Below, in pieces: positions 51,677 to 60,501 of a stretch of DNA of 64,000 nt. Numbering within the stretch: the first letter of the stretch is position 1; each line of letters starts with the position of its first letter. The stretch is from Modestobacter sp. VKM Ac-2985 (GTDB lineage Bacteria > Actinomycetota > Actinomycetes > Mycobacteriales > Geodermatophilaceae). The position numbers and the translations under genes are program-made. The notes under the pieces are model-generated. The model had not been told where the DNA came from. It made no database searches and worked only from the letters and a program-made list of their open reading frames with translations. The stretch lies in assembly GCF_026967925.1 (NCBI RefSeq), contig NZ_JAPVBI010000003.1, positions 974,826-1,038,825 on the forward strand, read 5' to 3'.

Positions 51677-52404
51677 CCGCGGTCGAGATCTGCATCGACG
51701 ACGTCGCCGGCGCGACGATCGCTCAATCGTGCGGCGCCGACCGGGTCGAGGTCTGTGCGGCGCTGTCGGAGGGTGGGACGACGCCGTCCATCGGGCTGGT
51801 GTCCACGGTCCTCGCCGAGGCGTCGCGGATCGGCGTGCAAGTGCTGATCCGGCCGCGCGCCGGGGACTTCGTGTACTCCCCCGCCGAGGTCGACGTGATG
51901 CTCGCCGACATCGCCGCCGTCCGAGCGCTGCCCGCGTCGGCGCCGGTCGGGTTCGTGGTCGGCGCGCTCACCGCCGAGGGCTCGATCGACACCGCCGTGC
52001 TGTCCCGGCTGGTGGCGGCCGCCGGGCCGAGCCCGGTGACGTTCCACCGGGCGTTCGACACCCTCCCCGACCTCCCCGCCGCGCTGCCGGTGCTGGTCTC
52101 CGCCGGGGTCGCCCGGGTGCTGACCTCGGGTGGTGCACCGACGGCCGCGGCAGGGGCTGAGGTGCTCCGCTCGCTGGTCGAGCTGGCGGGCGACCGGATC
52201 ACCGTGCTCGCCGGCGGGTCGGTGCGTGGGTCGAACGTGGCGTCACTCGTCGCGGAGACCGGCGTGCCGGAGGTGCACCTGCGGGCGGCCTCGCCGGTCA
52301 CGTCGTCGTCCCGGTCGGCCACCGCGGTCAGCTACGACGCCGTCCCCCGGCTGGTGACCTCTGCCGGCCCGATCCGGGCTGTCGTCGAGGCGCTCGCCTC
52401 GTGA
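51673..52404 (+). CDS. cutC: CutC family TIM-barrel protein
   Basis: A 243-residue CutC-family protein. Family marks are VEICIDDVAGA, GADRVEVCAALSEGGTTPS (a close match to the family's GADRIELC..L..GGLTPS), VLIRPRAGDFVYS, PVTFHRAFDT and ARVLTSGGAPTA. CutC was first linked to copper tolerance in E. coli, but that role is disputed and many copies sit with sugar genes, as here. It is coupled by four-base overlaps to asparaginase before and ROK kinase after. An enzymatic role in the pathway is more likely than copper handling (inference). Confidence 0.87.
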   Translation: MTAVEICIDDVAGATIAQSCGADRVEVCAALSEGGTTPSIGLVSTVLAEASRIGVQVLIRPRAGDFVYSPAEVDVMLADIAAVRALPASAPVGFVVGALTAEGSIDTAVLSRLVAAAGPSPVTFHRAFDTLPDLPAALPVLVSAGVARVLTSGGAPTAAAGAEVLRSLVELAGDRITVLAGGSVRGSNVASLVAETGVPEVHLRAASPVTSSSRSATAVSYDAVPRLVTSAGPIRAVVEALAS

Positions 52405-53363
52405 CGGCCACCCCCGCGGTGCTGGCGATCGACGTCGGCGGCACCTCGATGAAGGGCGCGGTCGTGACGCGCGACGGGCGGCCGGTCGTGGTCGAGCGCT
52501 GGCCCACCGACCCGGCGACGGACACCGTCGGCGCCATCGCCGGCCACCTCCGCTCGCTGGCTGCCCTCGCGCGTGACCACGGTCTGGACGTGGTCGGCGC
52601 CGGCGTGGTGACCCCCGGGATGCTCGACGAGGCGGCCGGGACGGTCGTCTACGCGTCGAACCTGGACTGGCGGGACGTGCCGCTGCGGGCACTGCTGGCC
52701 GGGGCGACCGGGCTGCCGGTGGTGACCGGCCACGACGTGCGGACGGCGGGGCTGGCCGAGCAGCTGCTCGGGGCGGCGCGCGGGGTCGAGGACTTCGTGC
52801 TGGTGACCATCGGCACCGGCGTGGCCGCGGCGCTGGTGACAGGCGGGAGGTCGGTCACCGGTGACGGCGGCGCGGCCGGCGAACTCGGCCACATCCCTCT
52901 CGTCCCGGGCGGAGAACCGTGCACCTGCGGCCAGCGCGGCTGCCTGGAGGTGTACGCGTCCGGGGCCGGGCTGTCTCGCCGGTATGCAGCTCTCTCCGGT
53001 GTCCCCTTGCCGGCGGAGGACGTCGTCGCCCGACTGGGGCACGACGCCGACGCGGACCAGGTGTGGGCCGAGGCGATGGCGGTGCTGGCGCAGGGGCTGG
53101 TGACGGCGACGCTGCTGCTGGACCCGACCACGATCGTGCTCGGCGGCGGCTTCACCGCCGCCGGCGACGCCCTGCTGGAACCGCTCCGCGCCGGCCTGGC
53201 TGACGGACTCGCCTGGCGATCGGCCCCACCGGTGAAGCTGGCCGAACTCGGCAGCGAAGCCGGCTGGATCGGCGCCGCAGCCCTGGCTTTCCGCCACGCC
53301 GGCCACGCCGACGCCCTCGAGACCTGGACCCCCCGCGCCCTTCTCGGAGCCCCCATCCCCTGA
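52401..53363 (+). CDS. ROK-family sugar kinase
   Basis: A 320-residue cytosolic kinase. The ATP-binding start is AIDVGGTSMKGAVV; the catalytic Asp is in GHDVRTAGLAEQLLG; GTGVAAALV and ELGHIPL follow; and the ROK zinc motif is CTCGQRGCLEVYASG. Substrates in this family are glucose, N-acetylglucosamine, N-acetylmannosamine or related sugars. It lies last in the operon controlled by a divergent ROK repressor, so one sugar compound may be both inducer and substrate. Its stop codon is the first base triplet of the 32-bp palindrome at 53361. Confidence 0.88.
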   Translation: MTATPAVLAIDVGGTSMKGAVVTRDGRPVVVERWPTDPATDTVGAIAGHLRSLAALARDHGLDVVGAGVVTPGMLDEAAGTVVYASNLDWRDVPLRALLAGATGLPVVTGHDVRTAGLAEQLLGAARGVEDFVLVTIGTGVAAALVTGGRSVTGDGGAAGELGHIPLVPGGEPCTCGQRGCLEVYASGAGLSRRYAALSGVPLPAEDVVARLGHDADADQVWAEAMAVLAQGLVTATLLLDPTTIVLGGGFTAAGDALLEPLRAGLADGLAWRSAPPVKLAELGSEAGWIGAAALAFRHAGHADALETWTPRALLGAPIP

Positions 53364-53392
53364 GGGGCCGAAGTCGCGACTTCGGCCCCTCA
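53361..53392. terminator. 32-bp perfect palindrome at the operon end (dispersed element, best copy)
   Basis: TGAGGGGCCGAAGTCG is followed by its exact complement CGACTTCGGCCCCTCA. The first TGA is the stop codon of the ROK kinase. It also ends the convergent nuclease gene (stop 11 bases away). Related copies lie at 11479 and 57573. Confidence 0.8.
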
Positions 53393-53402
53393 GGTCAGCG
53401 GG

Positions 53403-55079
53403 TCAGGACTCGCAGCCGATGCCGTCGTTGTCGTTGCCGTCGAACTTCGGCTGCCACCCCGGGTCACCCGGTCGGATGGGTGCAGCACCAGCTGCCTTCA
53501 CCGCTGTGCAGTTCTCGTAGTAGACGCTCGGAGCCGGCGCGGGAGCCGGCGCGGGAGCCGGCGCCGGAGCCGGTACAGGCGCGGGTACGACGACCGGCGC
53601 GGGTGCCGGCTTGGGTGCGGGCTTGGGTGCAGGGGCCGGAGCCGGGGCCGGGGCGGCCGTGGTCGGTGCGGCTGGCGCCGGCACGTCGGCGACGACGCCG
53701 CCGGGCAGCGGCTCGTTCGGGCAGGTGCTGAGCACGGTGGCGACGGCGTTGCGCTCCGCTTGGGTCATCCAGAGCCCGTAGTTGACCTTCACCGCGACCT
53801 GGCGGGCGACGTAGGCGCAGCGGTAGCCCTTGTTCGGCGGCAGCCACGTTGCCGCATCGCCGTCCCCCTTCTGCATGTTCAGCGGCCCGTCCACGGCCAA
53901 CAGGTTGAGCGGGTCATTGCCGAAGGCGGTGCGCCGGGCGGCGTCCCAGCCCTGCGCACCGGTCTGCCAGCTGTTCGACAACGCGACGACGTGGTCGATC
54001 TGGACGTCGCTGCTGGTGTCCTGCCCGCGCTGGAAGCCGATCGTGCGCCCCGAGTAGGGGTCGGCGAGTGAACCGGTGAGCACGACGCAGTCGCGGGTGC
54101 CGAGCTTGAACGTCTCGCCGGCGAGATCGCGGGCGAGCATGTCGTTGCGGGTGTCGCAGCCGTTGCGGTCGGTGTCGACCCAGCCAGAGCCGAAGAGGTC
54201 GCGGTCGTACCCGGTCTTCGGGGCGCGCCCCTGCACCGGCACCACGGCCAGCGCGGCGAGGGCGGTGGTCGGCTGCGCGGAGACGATGGCGCCGTCGGCG
54301 TCCGTGTCGGTGAGCAGGCCGGTGGCGGTGGAGCCGTCCGTCGCGGCGGCCGCCGCCTCCTCCGTCTCGGTGCGGACGAGCGCTGCCTCAGCGGCAGCGA
54401 TGGCGGCTTCGTCGACGGCGGCGCTGGTGGTCGGGGCGGGGCGCGACATCGCGGCGACCGACTCGGTCTCCGGCATGGTGGCGCCTCCGACCATCACCGC
54501 AACGAGGCCGGCGACGGCCACCCCACCGGCGACCGCACGTGAGGCGATGAGCGCCCACCGCGCCCGGCCGACGACCAGTGCACCGATCCCGACGACGAGC
54601 ACGGCGAGGCCGGCCATCATGAGTGCGCCGGAGAAGCCGCCGCTGGCGGCGCCGGCGAGCATGAACAGGAGGACGACCGCGGCGACGAGCGCGCGGACGA
54701 CGGTCACCCGGCTGATGTGCCGCTCCTCTGCCGGGGCGCCGGCGAAGACGTCGAGCACCTCGGCCGGGTCGACGGCGTCGAACGGGAACTGGACGTCCTT
54801 GCGCCGGACCACGGCACCCGGCACTGCGGCCGCCCTCTCGCGCACGTCCGCGCCGACGGCGGTGAGCTGTAGCGCGTCCATGTGGAGGGTGACGGCGTGG
54901 CCCGACCGCGGTTCGTACACCAGGCGGAGGGAGCGCGCCGGACCCCAACCACCGGGCTCGGTGACGGTGAAGCCGAGGTCGATGGCCCGCTGAACCACCG
55001 GGCGGGCGGGAGTGCCTGGGTTCTTCGACTCCCATCGCTGCAACAACTGCTCGACGGCTGACTCGGACTCTGATGACAT
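53403..55079 (-). CDS. Membrane-anchored extracellular HNH (DUF1524/GmrSD-type) nuclease with Excalibur domain
   Basis: A 558-residue protein. An N-terminal cytoplasmic part (1-122) of unknown type is followed by three helices (about 126-146, 149-172, 176-199), which would place the rest outside the cell. After an Ala/Glu/Thr-rich stalk comes a DUF1524-like HNH domain: YDRDLFGSGWVDTDRNGCDT, the catalytic QIDHVVALSNSW (Asp-His) and FGNDPLNLLAVDGPLNMQKG (Asn). A Pro-Ala repeat spacer (about 480-520) leads to an Excalibur calcium-binding domain ending DGNDNDGIGCES. Secreted DUF1524 nucleases with Excalibur domains are known in actinobacteria; fusion to a cytoplasmic and three-helix module is less usual. 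ATG 55079 has GGGGGT upstream. Confidence 0.85.
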   Translation of the reverse strand: MSSESESAVEQLLQRWESKNPGTPARPVVQRAIDLGFTVTEPGGWGPARSLRLVYEPRSGHAVTLHMDALQLTAVGADVRERAAAVPGAVVRRKDVQFPFDAVDPAEVLDVFAGAPAEERHISRVTVVRALVAAVVLLFMLAGAASGGFSGALMMAGLAVLVVGIGALVVGRARWALIASRAVAGGVAVAGLVAVMVGGATMPETESVAAMSRPAPTTSAAVDEAAIAAAEAALVRTETEEAAAAATDGSTATGLLTDTDADGAIVSAQPTTALAALAVVPVQGRAPKTGYDRDLFGSGWVDTDRNGCDTRNDMLARDLAGETFKLGTRDCVVLTGSLADPYSGRTIGFQRGQDTSSDVQIDHVVALSNSWQTGAQGWDAARRTAFGNDPLNLLAVDGPLNMQKGDGDAATWLPPNKGYRCAYVARQVAVKVNYGLWMTQAERNAVATVLSTCPNEPLPGGVVADVPAPAAPTTAAPAPAPAPAPKPAPKPAPAPVVVPAPVPAPAPAPAPAPAPAPSVYYENCTAVKAAGAAPIRPGDPGWQPKFDGNDNDGIGCES

Positions 55080-55333
55080 GCGCTGACCCCCGTGAACGTG
55101 TGAGGTGGGGCCATCCTGGGTGCGCGCAGCCGGCCCTCCCGGACGGACAGGCCGGAACGGCCCGTCCAGCCCCATTCACCCCAGTGCTCCCGCCCTGACG
55201 TGCGGGAATGGCTCCCCGAGGCCTTGCGTTGCCGCTGTCCCCTCCGGTCGGTAGGGCGCGAATCGATGACTTACCGCCTCGTGTGCGGTCCAGCTCTCCG
55301 TCCGGCGTTGCGTGCCGGGCGGAGAGGACCGAC

Positions 55334-55711
55334 ATGGACGAGACGACGAGGAACATCACCCGGGTCGCCACGACGACCGTGGTGGTGACGGACCTCGAGC
55401 GGGCGCTCACCTTCTACGTGGACGACCTCGGGCTGGAGGTCGTGCGCGACGCGGAGCTGGGCCCGGGCATGCGCTGGGTCGAGGTGGCGCCGGCCGGCGG
55501 TGGGACGACGATCGCCCTCCTCGTGGCAGGCAGCGGCTTCCCGCCGGGCATTCGCCTGGGCACGCCCGACGCAGACGCCGCCCACGCACAGCTGCGCAAG
55601 CGGGGCGTGGACATAGACGAGCACGTGCTGCGGATGGGCGACGTGGCCCCGCCGATGTTCACCGTCCGAGATCCGGACGGGAACGTCCTCGTGTTGGTGG
55701 AAGGTGCGTGA
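55334..55711 (+). CDS. Glyoxalase/VOC-family protein
   Basis: A 125-residue vicinal-oxygen-chelate protein made of two beta-alpha-beta-beta-beta modules. [20 protein letters not shown], the [20 protein letters not shown] strand pair and [15 protein letters not shown] at the end are typical. Small proteins of this kind include lyases, dioxygenases and resistance proteins; metal-site residues are too few to choose. ATG 55334 has GGAGAGGA six bases upstream. The stop overlaps the start of the DUF1905 gene (TGATG), so they are co-translated. Confidence 0.85.
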   Translation: MDETTRNITRVATTTVVVTDLERALTFYVDDLGLEVVRDAELGPGMRWVEVAPAGGGTTIALLVAGSGFPPGIRLGTPDADAAHAQLRKRGVDIDEHVLRMGDVAPPMFTVRDPDGNVLVLVEGA

Positions 55712-56028
55712 TGGCCGCCATCGACGAGCGGTTCACGGCCCGGTTGCTGAAGAGCCCGGCGGACGGCGGGTGGACCTACCTGATGTGGCCGGACTCGGTT
55801 GCGTTCTTCGGCACGCGGGGCTTGGTGAAGGTCAGCGGGACGATCGACGGTCAACCGTTCCGGAGCTCCTTCATGGCGCTCGGGGGCGGCCGACACAAGC
55901 TGCCGGTGCGAGCCGCGCTCCGCGCTGCGATCGGCAAGCAGGCCGGCCAGACCGTCGAGGTCCACCTGACGGAGCGGATCACCACCGCCCACCCCGTGGG
56001 ATCCCGCACCCGTGCGACGACCGGCTGA
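55711..56028 (+). CDS. DUF1905 domain protein
   Basis: A 105-residue protein consisting of one DUF1905 domain, a small beta-barrel of unknown function. [20 protein letters not shown], the [20 protein letters not shown] strand pair, [14 protein letters not shown] and [13 protein letters not shown] are the expected blocks. Longer relatives fuse it to a YdeI/OmpD-associated domain; that second domain is absent here. It is translationally coupled to the VOC protein. Confidence 0.85.
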   Translation: MAAIDERFTARLLKSPADGGWTYLMWPDSVAFFGTRGLVKVSGTIDGQPFRSSFMALGGGRHKLPVRAALRAAIGKQAGQTVEVHLTERITTAHPVGSRTRATTG

Positions 56029-56053
56029 TCAGGAGCTCCGATGCGCCCGCCGC

Positions 56054-56452
56054 TCAGCGGTCGGGGACCTGGAAGGTGCAGCGCGGGCCCGAGGCGGCGG
56101 CGAGCTTGCGGTCGAGGGTCCACAGCGGCGCATCGAGCTCTTCGGCGAGCGCGACGAAGGCGGCGTCATAGGAGGTGACGGCGCCGTGCAGTGCCCAGAC
56201 CCGCTCGGCCAGTGGCTCGAACGGGAAGCTGGCCAGGGGGATGCGGACGAGGTCGGCGTGCGCCATGGCCCCAGCCTCGCGACCGAGCCTCCCGGTGATG
56301 ACGGCGCGGCGGAGCACGTTGGACACCTCGACGTACAGGTGGGACGGCGCGGCGAGTTCCTGCCCGCGCAGGCCAGCCCGTGCCCAGGAGCCATCCGATG
56401 CACTGTCGACCAGAGCGGCGACGACGACCGAGGAGTCGACGACGATCGTCAC
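56054..56452 (-). CDS. VapC-type PIN-domain toxin
   Basis: A 132-residue PIN-domain ribonuclease. Acidic active-site residues are Asp in IVVDSSVVVAAL, Glu in YVEVSNVLRR, and the two Asp of SYDAAFVALAEELDAPLWTL followed by DRKLA. It should cut tRNA or other structured RNA when free of antitoxin. GTG 56452 overlaps the antitoxin stop (GTGA), the normal antitoxin-first order of vapBC operons. It lies convergent to the DUF1905 gene. Confidence 0.88.
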   Translation of the reverse strand: MTIVVDSSVVVAALVDSASDGSWARAGLRGQELAAPSHLYVEVSNVLRRAVITGRLGREAGAMAHADLVRIPLASFPFEPLAERVWALHGAVTSYDAAFVALAEELDAPLWTLDRKLAAASGPRCTFQVPDR

Positions 56453-56685
56453 CGGCGGTCGGCGTTCCGCAGGTCGAGGATCACCTCGGCCGACAGTGCG
56501 GTACCGGTCTCCTGAACCCGCTGCTGCACGCGGTCCCACAGGTCCTCGGGGCTCGGCCGTTTCGCCAACGCCGTCAGCTGAGCGCGGACGTACTCCTGCA
56601 GCGACTGACCGGCCCGGGCGGCCCGGGCGGCGAGCTCGTCGCGCGTCTCGTCGGGTACGTCGCGGATCGTCATCGAGACAGGCAC
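56449..56685 (-). CDS. VapB/FitA-type antitoxin
   Basis: A 78-residue ribbon-helix-helix protein. MTIRDVPDETRDELAARAAR gives the DNA-binding strand and first helix. SLQEYVRAQLTALAKRPS matches the FitA-like antitoxins, and the C-terminal part (LWDRVQQRVQETGTAL) is the likely toxin-binding tail. The start is GTG 56685, six bases after a TATTAT box, or the in-frame ATG 56673. Neither has a ribosome site, so a leaderless transcript is likely. It should repress its own promoter together with VapC. Confidence 0.85.
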   Translation of the reverse strand: MPVSMTIRDVPDETRDELAARAARAGQSLQEYVRAQLTALAKRPSPEDLWDRVQQRVQETGTALSAEVILDLRNADRR

Positions 56686-56691
56686 GCATGC

Positions 56692-56697
56692 ATAATA
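56692..56697 (-). promoter_or_regulatory. -10 element TATTAT for leaderless vapBC
   Basis: TATTAT (minus strand) ends six bases before GTG 56685; GCATGC separates them. Transcription would begin at or next to the start codon. It is one of the few AT-rich hexamers in the region. Confidence 0.55.
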
Positions 56698-56799
56698 GCT
56701 GCGCCGCTGCGAATCTGCCGCAAATGCCCGACCGTGTGGGAACTCAAGGCCTGCCTCCTGGATGCCCCCGAGCAGTCAGACACCGCGCAGACCACGCGT

Positions 56800-57008
56800 T
56801 CACTCGTCCCGCCCCCACTGCAACCCGCAGGCACGGCAGTCGAGTGCCGGGTCGTCTGGCTCGACCATGCAGCCGCCCACCCCCACCAGGCCGCGTTCGG
56901 CCAGCAGCATCACCCGGGGATCAGGCATCCCCCGGATCAACGGCACGAACTCCTCCCGCCCGCAGGGCTGGCAGACCCCCCGGCCTGCACCCCCACCACT
57001 TCGCTCAA
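56800..57008 (-). pseudogene. Small zinc-ribbon protein gene with a frameshift in a G6 tract
   Basis: The downstream frame encodes CQPCGREEFVPLIRG, then GVGGCMVEPDDPALDCRACG, a four-cysteine zinc-ribbon pattern I recall from short actinobacterial hypothetical proteins. No start codon lies in that frame nearby. In another frame, GGAGGT precedes TTG 57008, giving MSEVVGVQAGG. Adding one G to the run at 56976-56981 (six G on the minus strand) joins both parts into a protein of about 69 residues. So this is a broken gene, a slippage-controlled gene or a sequencing error in a homopolymer. Confidence 0.6.
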
Positions 57009-57157
57009 CGGACCTCCACTCGTGATGATCGCGAGGGCCGGCCAACGGCTTCAGCGCAGCCCGCGTTCCACGCCTCAGGGGCAGCTCGGTCAGAGCCGTA
57101 CACGAAACGGCCGATGAGGACTCGGAAGATCCAGCTCTGTTGACGGGGAGACACACG

Positions 57158-57553
57158 ATGGCGCGATCAGGGCGATTCACGTTCGACGGTGGCGCAGCCA
57201 CCTATGTCGGCACAGCACTACTGGCACTGGTGATCACCGTTGCCACCTTCGGGATCTGCTACCCCTTCGCGCTCGTCCTGCGCGAGCGATGGCGGGCCAA
57301 GCACTCCTACATCGACGGCTTCCCGCTCGTCTTCACCGGATCGGCCACGGCCCTGTTCCTCAACTGGCTGAAGTGGCTGCTGCTCTCGATCATCACCTTC
57401 GGCATCTACCTGTTCTGGGTCATGCCGAGGATCCAGAGCTGGAAGTGGGAGCACACGACCTTCGATTCCAGTCGGCAGCCGCTCCCGCTCACCGACGTCG
57501 TCGCCGCGGTCCCGCCGATGGGGTCGCCGTACCGGGGCCAGCTCGCGCACTGA
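57158..57553 (+). CDS. DUF898-like small membrane protein
   Basis: A 131-residue protein with two long hydrophobic segments (about 16-42 and 60-86). The TATFGICYPFALVLRERWRA and LLLSIITFGIYLFWVMPRIQ motifs match the repeated TFGIy.p element of DUF898/YjgN-type membrane proteins, here with two units. Between them is HSYIDGFPLVFTGSATALF. The function is unknown. ATG 57158 has GGGAG seven bases upstream. The rest of the upstream stretch (56699-57157) carries only the vapBC promoter and the broken zinc-ribbon gene. Confidence 0.8.
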   Translation: MARSGRFTFDGGAATYVGTALLALVITVATFGICYPFALVLRERWRAKHSYIDGFPLVFTGSATALFLNWLKWLLLSIITFGIYLFWVMPRIQSWKWEHTTFDSSRQPLPLTDVVAAVPPMGSPYRGQLAH

Positions 57554-57572
57554 GCCGCCGGCAGAGACGCCG

Positions 57573-57608
57573 CCTGAGGGGCCGAAGTCGCGAGATTGGC
57601 CCCTCAGG
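57573..57608. terminator. Copy of the dispersed palindrome between convergent genes
   Basis: CCTGAGGGGCC pairs with GGCCCCTCAGG. The middle, GAAGTCGCGAGATT, keeps the GAAGTCGCGA of the element at 53361 but one arm is mutated, leaving an internal loop. It lies between the DUF898 stop and the GH63 stop. Confidence 0.7.
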
Positions 57609-57610
57609 TA

Positions 57611-60349
57611 TCAGGCCCAGCGGGGGTCGGCGGGGAGGCGGGGGTTGAGGAGGTGGGCGACCAGCGCCGTCCAGCCGGTCTGGTGCGTGGCGCCCAGGCC
57701 CTCGCCGGTGTCGCCGTCGAAGAACTCGCTGAAGGTGGGGTGGTCCCGCCACAGCGGGGAGTCACTCGCCTCGATGCGCTTGCCGTCGGCGGGGCGCTTG
57801 CCGTTCACCGGGCGGAACAGCCGGGTGAGCGAGTTGTCGATCAGGTCCGCGGCCTCGATCAGCGTGCACTGCTTGCCCGAGCCGGTCGGGATCTCGATGG
57901 TGAACGAGTCGCCGTAGTGCCGGCCCAGCGTGCGCAGCTTGTCCGCCAGCAGCACGTTCACCGGGAACCACACCGGCCCGCGCCAGTTGGAGTTGCCGCC
58001 GAACAGCTTGGTGCGCGACTCCCCCGGCTCGTACTCGATCGACACGTCCCGCCCACCGACGTTGGCGAACACCTGCCCGGTCGACTTCGACAGCGACCGG
58101 ATGCCGAACGGGGACAGGAACTCCTCGGTGTCGAACATCCGCTGCAGGATCCGCTGCAACCGCTCCTTGCCGACCAGGGAGAGCAGCATCTTGCGCCCCT
58201 CCGGCGTCGACCGGCTGCGCAGCGGGCCCATCAGCTCCGGACGCCGCTTCTGCAGCCACCGCACCCGGTCGGCGACGTCGGGCAGCTGCGCCACCCACTG
58301 CGGGATCTCGGTCGCCCCCAGGATCGGCAGCAGCCCGACCATCGAGCGCACCCGCAGCGGCTCCGTCGTCCCGTCGGGGGCGATGAGGACGTCGTGGAAG
58401 AAGCCGTCCTCCTCGTGCCACAGCGACACCTCGTGCGAGCCGAACGCGTTCATCGCCTGCGCGATGGCGAGGAAGTGCTCGAAGAACTTGGTCGCGACGC
58501 CGTCCCATGCCTGGTCGTTCCGGGACAGCTCGAGGGCGATCTTCAGCATCTGCTGGCAGTAGAACGCCATCCAGCTGGTCGCGTCGGACTGCTCCAGCTT
58601 GTAGCCCGGCGGCAGCGGCGCGGAGCGGTCGAACAGCGCGATGTTGTCCATCCCGAGGAAGCCGCCCTCGAAGACGTTCGAGCCGTCGGCGTCCTTGCGG
58701 TTGACCCACCAGCTGAAGTTCAGCAGCAGCTTGGTGAACACCCGGACGAGGAACTGCTGGTCGCGGTAGCCGTCGATCCGGTACACGTGCCAGGCCGCCC
58801 AGGCGTGCACCGGCGGGTTGACGTCACCGAACGCCCACTCGTAGGCCGGCAGCTGCCCGTTGGGGTGCATCGCCCACTCGCGGCACATGAGCAGCAGCTG
58901 CTCCTTGGCGAAGTCGGGGTCGACGTGCGCCAGCGGCAGGCAGTGGAAGGCGGTGTCCCACGCGGCGAACCACGGGTACTCCCACTCGTCGGGCATGGAG
59001 ATGATGTCGGCGAGCGCGAGGTGGCTCCAGCCGGTGTTGCGGGCACCGCGTTTCTTGCGCGCGTCCGGGGCCGGCGCCTCGGGGTCGCCCTCGAGCCACT
59101 GCGCGACGTCGTAGCGGTAGAGCTGCTTGGTCCACAGCAGGCCGGCGTAGGCCCGCCGGGCGACGTGCCGGTCGTCGGCGGACAGGCTCTCGTGGATGAC
59201 GTCGGCGTAGAACTCGTCGGCGTCGGCCTTGCGGGCCGCGAGGACGGCGTCGAACTCAGGCCCGAACGTGTCGTCGTCCGGGTCCTCCTTGCGCAGCCGC
59301 AGCTTGACGCTGACCGTCTCCCCCGGCTGGACGGCGTCCCACGAGTACCAGAAGGCGGCCTTGGTCCCGGTGTCGGCGGGGTTGACCGCCTCCTTCTCCC
59401 CATGGACGACGCGGCGGTCGATGCCGTCCTTGGTGTACCTGCTGGCGTTCCGCTCGGCGCCGAAGAGCGCGACGGCGTTGGTCTCGTTGTCGCAGAACAG
59501 CACGTTCGGTGCGCCCTCGGCGGCGAGGACGTAGCGGCCCAGGAAGCCGTGCTCGGCCTCGACCGCCTCCAGGCCGTTGACGGTGAGGGTGGGCGCGAGC
59601 AGCTGGGCGAGGGTGCCCTGGCGCTTGTCGCCGCCCCAGGACCAGGTGTTGCGGAACCAGACCTGCGGCAGCAGGTGCAGCGGGGCCGCCTGCTGGCCGT
59701 GGTTGGTGGCGGTGACGACGATGCAGACGTCGTCGGGGGCGTTCTTGGCGTAGGTGACCTGGACGTCGAAGAACCGGTCACCCTCCAGGACGCCGGTGTC
59801 GGCGAGCTCGAACTCGCGCTCCAGCCGGGACCGCTGCGCGTTCTCCTCACGCAGCTCGGCGTAGGGGAACTCGGCCTGGGGGTAGCGGTAGAGCCACTGC
59901 ATCCAGGAGTGCGTCGGGGTGCCGTCGACGGCCCACCAGTACTCCTTGGCGTCCTCGCCGTGGTTGCCCTCGGCGTTGGTCAGGCCGAACAGGCGCTCCT
60001 TGAGCACCGGGTCCTTGCCGTTCCACATCGCCACGGAGAAGTTGAGGAACCCGTAGCGGTCGCACAGGCCGCCCAGCCCGTCCTCGCCCCAGCGGTAGGC
60101 GCGGGCGTGCGCGTGGTCGAACGGGAAGGACGCCCAGGCGTCGCTGTCGGCGGAGTAGTCCTCACGGACGGTCCCCCACTGCCGGCCGGCCAGGTACGGG
60201 CCCCACATCCGCCACGGCGCGGACATGTCGGCGGACTCGGCGAGACGCGCGTGCTCGGCGCTGCGGGGGGTGGGGGTGTCCTGGGGAGCGGGCGCCGGGT
60301 CCGTGTTCTGGAGCGGGGCGCCGGGTTCTGCGGCAGACACGACCTCCAC
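57611..60349 (-). CDS. GH63-like alpha-glycosidase (mannosylglycerate hydrolase / glucosidase type)
   Basis: A 912-residue cytosolic glycosidase. The N-terminal part [20 protein letters not shown], with [20 protein letters not shown], and the C-terminal (alpha/alpha)6 barrel with [33 protein letters not shown] and [16 protein letters not shown] match the large bacterial MGH1-like GH63 family. Relatives act on glucose- or mannose-containing compatible solutes or glucosides; the precise substrate is unknown. GTG 60349 has no clear ribosome site and the first 40 residues are low-complexity. A later start near the Met of MSAPWRMWG is possible. It converges on the DUF898 gene across the palindrome at 57573. 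Confidence 0.85.
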   Translation of the reverse strand: MEVVSAAEPGAPLQNTDPAPAPQDTPTPRSAEHARLAESADMSAPWRMWGPYLAGRQWGTVREDYSADSDAWASFPFDHAHARAYRWGEDGLGGLCDRYGFLNFSVAMWNGKDPVLKERLFGLTNAEGNHGEDAKEYWWAVDGTPTHSWMQWLYRYPQAEFPYAELREENAQRSRLEREFELADTGVLEGDRFFDVQVTYAKNAPDDVCIVVTATNHGQQAAPLHLLPQVWFRNTWSWGGDKRQGTLAQLLAPTLTVNGLEAVEAEHGFLGRYVLAAEGAPNVLFCDNETNAVALFGAERNASRYTKDGIDRRVVHGEKEAVNPADTGTKAAFWYSWDAVQPGETVSVKLRLRKEDPDDDTFGPEFDAVLAARKADADEFYADVIHESLSADDRHVARRAYAGLLWTKQLYRYDVAQWLEGDPEAPAPDARKKRGARNTGWSHLALADIISMPDEWEYPWFAAWDTAFHCLPLAHVDPDFAKEQLLLMCREWAMHPNGQLPAYEWAFGDVNPPVHAWAAWHVYRIDGYRDQQFLVRVFTKLLLNFSWWVNRKDADGSNVFEGGFLGMDNIALFDRSAPLPPGYKLEQSDATSWMAFYCQQMLKIALELSRNDQAWDGVATKFFEHFLAIAQAMNAFGSHEVSLWHEEDGFFHDVLIAPDGTTEPLRVRSMVGLLPILGATEIPQWVAQLPDVADRVRWLQKRRPELMGPLRSRSTPEGRKMLLSLVGKERLQRILQRMFDTEEFLSPFGIRSLSKSTGQVFANVGGRDVSIEYEPGESRTKLFGGNSNWRGPVWFPVNVLLADKLRTLGRHYGDSFTIEIPTGSGKQCTLIEAADLIDNSLTRLFRPVNGKRPADGKRIEASDSPLWRDHPTFSEFFDGDTGEGLGATHQTGWTALVAHLLNPRLPADPRWA

Positions 60350-60460
60350 AGTGCCACGGCGAGGTTGCGCGCTCGTGTCACGCGCGGCCGTCCGAGACCA
60401 GGCTCACCGCCGGACGCCCCGCCCGTCGCTCCTGTCCCTGCCTGCGGACGACGCGAGGGC

Positions 60461-60490
60461 GGCAGCGGCGCCCGACCGGACGCCGCTGCC
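60461..60490 (-). terminator. 10-bp stem-loop after small basic protein copy B
   Basis: GGCAGCGGCG and CGCCGCTGCC pair perfectly with a 10-base loop, 11 bases beyond the stop of the gene at 60502-60663. It separates that gene from the GH63 gene on the same strand. Confidence 0.6.
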
Positions 60491-60501
60491 ACGAGTTGGG
60501 C

